This document shows, piece after piece, positions 32,786-37,098 of a stretch of 37,098 bases of DNA. The DNA is from CAYOXX01 sp964408025 (GTDB lineage: Bacteria > Acidobacteriota > DATKUA01). A model generated the notes under the pieces. That model saw only the letters and a list, made by a program, of their open reading frames with translations. It had not been told where the DNA came from and did not search any database. The stretch lies in the NCBI GenBank assembly GCA_964408025.1, contig CAYOXX010000025.1, positions 1 through 37,098 on the forward strand, written 5' to 3'. The first letter of the stretch is position 1, and each line of letters begins with the position of its first letter. A program made the translations under genes and the position numbers.

Positions 32786-34732
32786 GTGGGTTTGAGCGAG
32801 CGGATCTGGGAAGCGCTGGCGATAGCGGTTCTGTTTGCCGCTCTGGCCGCCCTGGCCACTTGGCCGATGCCGACCAACCCGGCGCGGCTCGACTTGGCGC
32901 GGCCGGGGCACAACGACGTCCGCTTCAACACCTACCTGATCTTCTGGGGCGCCCACGCCCTGACGACAGACCCTCTCCACCTCCACCACACCAATATGTT
33001 CCACCCGGAAAAATGGACCTTCGCCTACTCCGACATCGAGCTCTCACACAGCCTGCTGATGATGCCCGTCATCCTGGCCTTTCGCAACCCGGTGCTGACC
33101 TACAACCTGCTGCTGCTGCTCTCGATGGTCCTGGGGGGGCTCGGCTTCTTCCTGCTCGCGCGCGACCTGACCGGCCACCGAGGGGCCGCGCTGCTGGGAG
33201 CGGCATTTTTCGTCTTCAATCCGGCAGTCTTCGGCCGCTTCCTGCAAATACAGCTTTTCTGCGGACATTGGATGCCCTGGCTGGCCTGGGCGACGCTGCG
33301 CTGGCTCCGGGGACTGGAAAGCGAAGGCGGCAACTGGCGCTGGGCTTTTGGAACTGTCATCTTCTATTGTCTCAATGCGCTAAGCGGTTCCCACTACGCC
33401 GTTTTCGGCACGGCTCTTGTTGCAGGACTCGTTCTATACGAAGCTCTTATCCATCGACTCTGGGCAAAAACCAGATTCTGGCTCCAGTGTATTGCGATGA
33501 CCGCCTCTGTGCTCGTTGTGCTGGTTCCGGTGTTTTGGCCCTATCTGATAGTCGAGAGCGAGCTGGCGGCTCAGCGGGTTAGTACTGTAAGCGCGCTGGA
33601 AGCCGGGTCGGCAGGGCCACTTGAGCTATTTTCGTCGAACTCGCGTCTCTACCGCTGGCTCAGAGAATCATTCGGCTGGCCTTTGGCGTCGATCAAGCGT
33701 TGGCCGCGTAGTTTTCTCTTTCCGGGAGCAAGCATTCTCGCCTTGGCTGCTATTGGCTTTATCACCCGTCGGGAAAAGGGAGCGGATGATTCGCGAACCG
33801 GATTAATGCGATGGTTGGCCTGGGCACTGGACTTCGCGGCATTGGCGGCCGCATGGAGCGCTCTCGTTGTAGCCTTTACTGGGAGTCGATCGCTTGTATT
33901 GCTGATTTTCACGGTCCCCGCGAAACCTGCAATAGTGTTCCCTGCTATTGCCGTGGCGGCGGTTGTTTCGAGGCTGCTGATATCGCCAATGCGAGCGACA
34001 GATCACATATTCGTGGCATTGACACGGTTTGTAAGGAAGCGTGTGAGGAGCAGCGTAAGCCAGCTATTCTGGCTCCTTCTCTTTATCTTCTCCCTGCTTG
34101 CCGCGTTAGGACCGGCTGCCGGCATGTATCACCTGATCGCGCGCCTGCCGCTTATTAAGATGATCCGTGTGCCTGGGCGCTTCATGATACTTGCAACATT
34201 CGCTTTGGCGGTTTTGGCCTCATTTGGAGCGGCTGCAATTGCCCGACGTCAAGCTGGGAGGAAGAAAACCGTTGTCGTAATGTGCATCGTTACCGTGCTG
34301 TTCGCTGCCGAGTCGTTCTACTTCCCTTTGCACGTGCGGCCATTCGATCCGGAGCCGCCGCCGCTCTACAGCTGGCTGGGGGAGCGTGAGGGGGACTTCG
34401 CCGTGGCGGAGTACCCGATCTATCCGAAGGACTACGGCATCTCGGCGCGGCAGGTCTACTACAGCATCTACCACTGGAAGAAGCTGCTGGTCGGCTACAG
34501 CGGCTACCAGTCGGGCGAGAACGTCAGCCGCCTGCGCCGTCTCGACGCCGCCTTCCCCGACAACCGCTGCCTGGACGAGCTGGAGGGCCTGTCGGTCCGC
34601 TACGTGGTCGTATTCGAGGGCAGGGTGGGGCCGGCGACGCTGGCGGCGGTGCGGGAGCAGGGCCGCTTGGTGCCCGTGCGCCGCTTCGGCAGCCTGGCCG
34701 TCTACCGGCTCAGGCCTTCTGCAGGCGGATAG
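32786..34732 (+). CDS. Large polytopic membrane protein, GT-C glycosyltransferase-like
   Basis: Seen: 648 aa with roughly 11-13 hydrophobic helices and a short C-terminal soluble part (about 535-645). After the first helix comes a loop with ARPGHNDVRFNTYLIFWGAHAL; an acidic pair in the first outer loop is the hallmark of GT-C glycosyltransferases, which use polyprenyl-linked sugars. The gene directly follows a DPM1-like GT2 gene (13-bp gap), the usual source of such a donor. Its class is therefore inferred from topology and context, not from a sure family match. The start is GTG 32786; TTG 32791 is out of frame. The middle (about 33330-34320) has clearly lower GC than both ends. Its last 23 bp overlap the convergent gene. 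Confidence 0.7.
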   Translation: MGLSERIWEALAIAVLFAALAALATWPMPTNPARLDLARPGHNDVRFNTYLIFWGAHALTTDPLHLHHTNMFHPEKWTFAYSDIELSHSLLMMPVILAFRNPVLTYNLLLLLSMVLGGLGFFLLARDLTGHRGAALLGAAFFVFNPAVFGRFLQIQLFCGHWMPWLAWATLRWLRGLESEGGNWRWAFGTVIFYCLNALSGSHYAVFGTALVAGLVLYEALIHRLWAKTRFWLQCIAMTASVLVVLVPVFWPYLIVESELAAQRVSTVSALEAGSAGPLELFSSNSRLYRWLRESFGWPLASIKRWPRSFLFPGASILALAAIGFITRREKGADDSRTGLMRWLAWALDFAALAAAWSALVVAFTGSRSLVLLIFTVPAKPAIVFPAIAVAAVVSRLLISPMRATDHIFVALTRFVRKRVRSSVSQLFWLLLFIFSLLAALGPAAGMYHLIARLPLIKMIRVPGRFMILATFALAVLASFGAAAIARRQAGRKKTVVVMCIVTVLFAAESFYFPLHVRPFDPEPPPLYSWLGEREGDFAVAEYPIYPKDYGISARQVYYSIYHWKKLLVGYSGYQSGENVSRLRRLDAAFPDNRCLDELEGLSVRYVVVFEGRVGPATLAAVREQGRLVPVRRFGSLAVYRLRPSAGG

Positions 34733-36716
34733 TGTAGCCGGTCGGCAACGACTCGGGCCCGACGAGCCCGATGGCGATCTGCCAGCGCTGGCCGTCGCGG
34801 TCGGAGTGGGGCCGCATGCCGCCGCCGCGCTTGCGGAGCCAGTCGGCGCTCGCGATCGTCGACGGGAAGCGCGAGCGGAGCACCGCGCCGATCTGCCGCC
34901 CCCGCAGTTCCGCGTCGGCCCCCAGAACGCGGCAGGCTTCCTCGTTGGCCTCGAGCACCATGCCCTCGGGGTCGCAGAGCAGCAGCGGCTCGCCGACCGC
35001 CTCGGCCAGGGCGGCCGAGAAGAGGCGGTAGCGCTGGGCGTTGCCGCTCTGCTGCGCGCGCACGAGGGCGCTGGAGAGCGCGCTAGCCAGCTCCCGGAAC
35101 AGCGTCAGGTGACCGCGGTTGAGAACGTAGGCACGCGCGCTGCCGAAGTGCGCCCCGCCGATCAGCCGCTCCTTCTCCTTCAGCGGTACCGAGACGTAGG
35201 AACGCACCCCCTCGCGGTAGAGCAGGTCCTCGAGCGGGTGCAGGCCGCGCTCCTGCAGGTCGTTGCGGATGATCCCCTCGCGGAGCCAGAGCTCCTCTTC
35301 CGCCGGCAGGTTCTCCACGCCCAGGATCTGACCAACCCGCAGCGAGCCGCCGCCGGTCTCGCGGTAGAGGGCGGCGACGCACAGCACGTCCCGCTCGGCC
35401 TCGGCGTGAACCACCAGCGCGAAATCGAGGGGGACGGTTTTGCGCACCCGCTCGACCAGCTTGGGCAGCGCCTCGACCGGGCCGGCGCCGGCGCTGGCGA
35501 TGCGGATCAGCTCTGCGGTCAGCATCTTCTCGGCTTCCACGACCTTCTGGGCGGTGATGTCGAGGATGTTGAACAGGTAGCGGGTGACGCCGTCCGAGCT
35601 GGGCAGAACGGTGATCGCCACGCTCACCGGCACCCGGGTGCCCCAGCGCGAGACGATGCTGCTCTCCACGCTGGCGACGCGCATCCGCGAGCCTAGGCTC
35701 GAGAACAAGCGCTCGACTTCTTCCTGCGAGCCGGCGAACAAGTTGGCGAGCGACCTCAGGCTCTTGTCGTCGGCGGAGACGCCGAAGAGCTGCGGCGCGG
35801 CGCCACCGATGAACTCGATCGCGCCCCCGTCGCGGGCGACGATGATGGCGTCGGCGCTGTTCTCGACGATCGTCCGCAGCTGATTGCGGACCGAGATGAC
35901 CTCCCGCTCGAGCTGCTCGAAGCGGGTGATGTCGCGGCACTGGCAGAGCATCACCGTCGCGCCGGCCAGCTCCAGCAGGCGGGCCTGGGTCCAGAAGGTG
36001 CGCCTCGAGCCGTCCTTGTGGCAGATTGTGGCCTCGATCGCGCTCACTCCGCTTTCCACTTGCTCGAGCATCCGGCGCCAGCCGGACTCCGCTTCGCCGT
36101 TTTCCCCGCCGGCGTCAAGGAGATCGTCGAGGGACTTGTTAACCAGCTCCTCGGCGGCGTAGCCGAGTCCGGATGCCAGGCTCTCGTTGGCGTAGCTGAT
36201 GACGCCGCTGTCGGCGGAGATCATCAGCGAGCCCTCCTCCAGCTCCTCGAAGAGGCCGGCGTACTTCTCCTCGAACGCCGAGCGGATGGAGCCCCGCTGC
36301 TGGGCGCGCAGGAGCTTGGCCAGCTCCACACTCACGCGCATCGCCTCGATGATCTGCTCCAGCTGCTCAGGGCTGTCCTCGGCGACGAAGTAGTCGTGGC
36401 CGCCCGACTGGAAGGAAGCGGCGATCAGCTGCGGCGAGTCTTCGCATGTGTAGAAGAAGAAGGGCAGCAGCTGGTCGCGCTTCCGAACCTCGCCCAGCAG
36501 CCGCAGCCCCTTCCCCTTCTCCTCCTCCAGGTGCATGCCGCAGAGGACGGCGTCGTTGCCGCCCGCCCGCACAAACTCCAGGAACTCGGCGCCGGAGACC
36601 GCCTTCCTGACCTCGAGATCGGGGTGCTCTACGAGCATCGATTCGAGGTCGGAAGCCTCCGGCCGCCTCTCCAGCAGCGTGATGATCTTCAGCGATTGCT
36701 TAGTGGTGGACTTCAT
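34710..36716 (-). CDS. Signalling protein: pseudo-receiver, PAS-PAS-GAF-PAS, no kinase domain
   Basis: Seen: 668 aa, soluble. Domain order: receiver-like (1-130), PAS (about 150-275), PAS (about 285-400), GAF (about 415-555), PAS (about 565-665). In the receiver the phosphoacceptor Asp is replaced by Gly60 (AVLCGMHL) and the conserved Lys by Ala112, while Thr90 is kept, so phosphorylation is unlikely. PAS parts are recognised by IVENSADAIIVARDGGAIEF and LLLCDPEGMVLEANEEACR. No histidine kinase, GGDEF, EAL or DNA-binding output is present; it must pass signals through a partner. It overlaps the convergent gene by 23 bp at its 3' end. Confidence 0.85.
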   Translation of the reverse strand: MKSTTKQSLKIITLLERRPEASDLESMLVEHPDLEVRKAVSGAEFLEFVRAGGNDAVLCGMHLEEEKGKGLRLLGEVRKRDQLLPFFFYTCEDSPQLIAASFQSGGHDYFVAEDSPEQLEQIIEAMRVSVELAKLLRAQQRGSIRSAFEEKYAGLFEELEEGSLMISADSGVISYANESLASGLGYAAEELVNKSLDDLLDAGGENGEAESGWRRMLEQVESGVSAIEATICHKDGSRRTFWTQARLLELAGATVMLCQCRDITRFEQLEREVISVRNQLRTIVENSADAIIVARDGGAIEFIGGAAPQLFGVSADDKSLRSLANLFAGSQEEVERLFSSLGSRMRVASVESSIVSRWGTRVPVSVAITVLPSSDGVTRYLFNILDITAQKVVEAEKMLTAELIRIASAGAGPVEALPKLVERVRKTVPLDFALVVHAEAERDVLCVAALYRETGGGSLRVGQILGVENLPAEEELWLREGIIRNDLQERGLHPLEDLLYREGVRSYVSVPLKEKERLIGGAHFGSARAYVLNRGHLTLFRELASALSSALVRAQQSGNAQRYRLFSAALAEAVGEPLLLCDPEGMVLEANEEACRVLGADAELRGRQIGAVLRSRFPSTIASADWLRKRGGGMRPHSDRDGQRWQIAIGLVGPESLPTGYTIRLQKA

Positions 36717-36756
36717 CGCCAGCGAACCGCGCTAGGATTTTTTCTGCGCCAAGGCA

Positions 36757-36784
36757 ATTGTATCAGATTGACGGCGCAACACAA
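36757..36784 (-). promoter_or_regulatory. Sigma-70-like promoter of the PAS/GAF gene
   Basis: On the minus strand TTGTGT (36784-36779) is followed by 16 bp and TACAAT (36762-36757), a 5-of-6 match to the -10 box. Transcription would start near 36750, giving a leader of about 34 nt to the ATG at 36716. Confidence 0.45.
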
Positions 36785-36817
36785 CCGGAAGGGGTGGAGT
36801 GGGCGGGGGAGGGCAGG

Positions 36818-37098
36818 TTACCGCGCCGACTCCAGGGTCATCACCGAGTCGGAGAAGTTCAGGTGCAGCCTGTAGCGTCCGAAGAAGTCGATCCCCAGTA
36901 TGCCGGCGACGCGCTGGCGTTCCATCCACGAAGGCGGAGCGAGATCGCCGATCGCGATGCGGAGGTCCGCCGCTTCGATGCCGCCCGCCGAAATGGAGGG
37001 GAGGTCGACAGCTACGTCGCCAAGTGCCGCACGCGCTCCGGCGGTGTTGGGTGCGATCCGCACGTCGTAGTACGCCCCGTCGAGGACTGTGGAGCGGG
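36818..37098 (-). CDS. Retropepsin-like aspartyl protease family protein, C-terminal part, truncated by window edge
   Basis: Seen: a frame open from the window edge to a stop at 36818, 93 codons, with no need for an internal start (a GTG at 37063 is probably internal). The end, VAGILGIDFFGRYRLHLNF, followed by a short beta segment, is the typical close of bacterial retropepsin-like domains (the ILG-D-F element). LPSISAGGIEAADLRIAIGDL before it also fits. The catalytic Asp-Thr/Ser-Gly would lie outside or at the edge of the window, so activity cannot be judged. The gene is probably independent of the PAS/GAF gene 101 bp downstream, which has its own promoter. Confidence 0.6.
   Translation of the reverse strand, partial: RSTVLDGAYYDVRIAPNTAGARAALGDVAVDLPSISAGGIEAADLRIAIGDLAPPSWMERQRVAGILGIDFFGRYRLHLNFSDSVMTLESAR

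Overview
The window is high-GC, densely coded bacterial DNA of Gram-negative type. It carries a complete 14-gene complex I operon, a sigma-54 activator with a matching sigma-54 promoter, an RND/MMPL exporter and lipid-linked glycosylation genes. I cannot name the phylum. The mix of genes and the diverged permeases would suit an uncultured or deep-branching lineage. No tRNA, rRNA, CRISPR array or insertion sequence was seen.

Layout. (1) 1-222, minus: start of a DnaE/ImuC-type DNA polymerase (PHP domain), cut by the window edge. (2) 223-659: regulatory gap with a palindrome, direct repeats and a good sigma-70 promoter facing the nuo genes. (3) 660-14718, plus: nuoA to nuoN in canonical order, tightly packed and often overlapping, encoding an NADH-oxidising proton-pumping complex I. 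(4) 15021-15767, plus: a lone PAS-domain protein. (5) 15909-28477, minus: a nine-gene unit read from right to left. It has three tandem pairs of ABC-2 permeases (A3-B3, A2-B2, A1-B1), one NosF-like ATPase, a GAF-type histidine kinase and an NtrC-type response regulator. (6) 28478-29027: a regulatory region. (7) 29028-34732, plus: a GNAT-like hypothetical protein, an MMPL exporter, a GT2 glycosyltransferase and a large GT-C-like membrane protein. (8) 34710-36716, minus: a PAS/GAF signalling protein with a degenerate receiver and no kinase domain. (9) 36818-37098, minus: the end of a retropepsin-like protein.

The most interesting system is region 5 with region 6. The permease pairs sit on a repeat of almost exactly 3.0 kb with matching gene spacing, and a single ATPase must serve six different permeases. 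Upstream lies what reads as a full enhancer-dependent promoter: two 20-bp dyads, an exact match to the IHF consensus, and a GG-N10-GC sigma-54 promoter, at textbook spacing. The operon ends with the histidine kinase and the sigma-54 activator that would be expected to use it. I therefore propose a self-regulated, signal-induced exporter with a triplicated permease. Its substrate is unknown.

All assignments come from reading the sequence and from motif knowledge. No database search or structure prediction was run.
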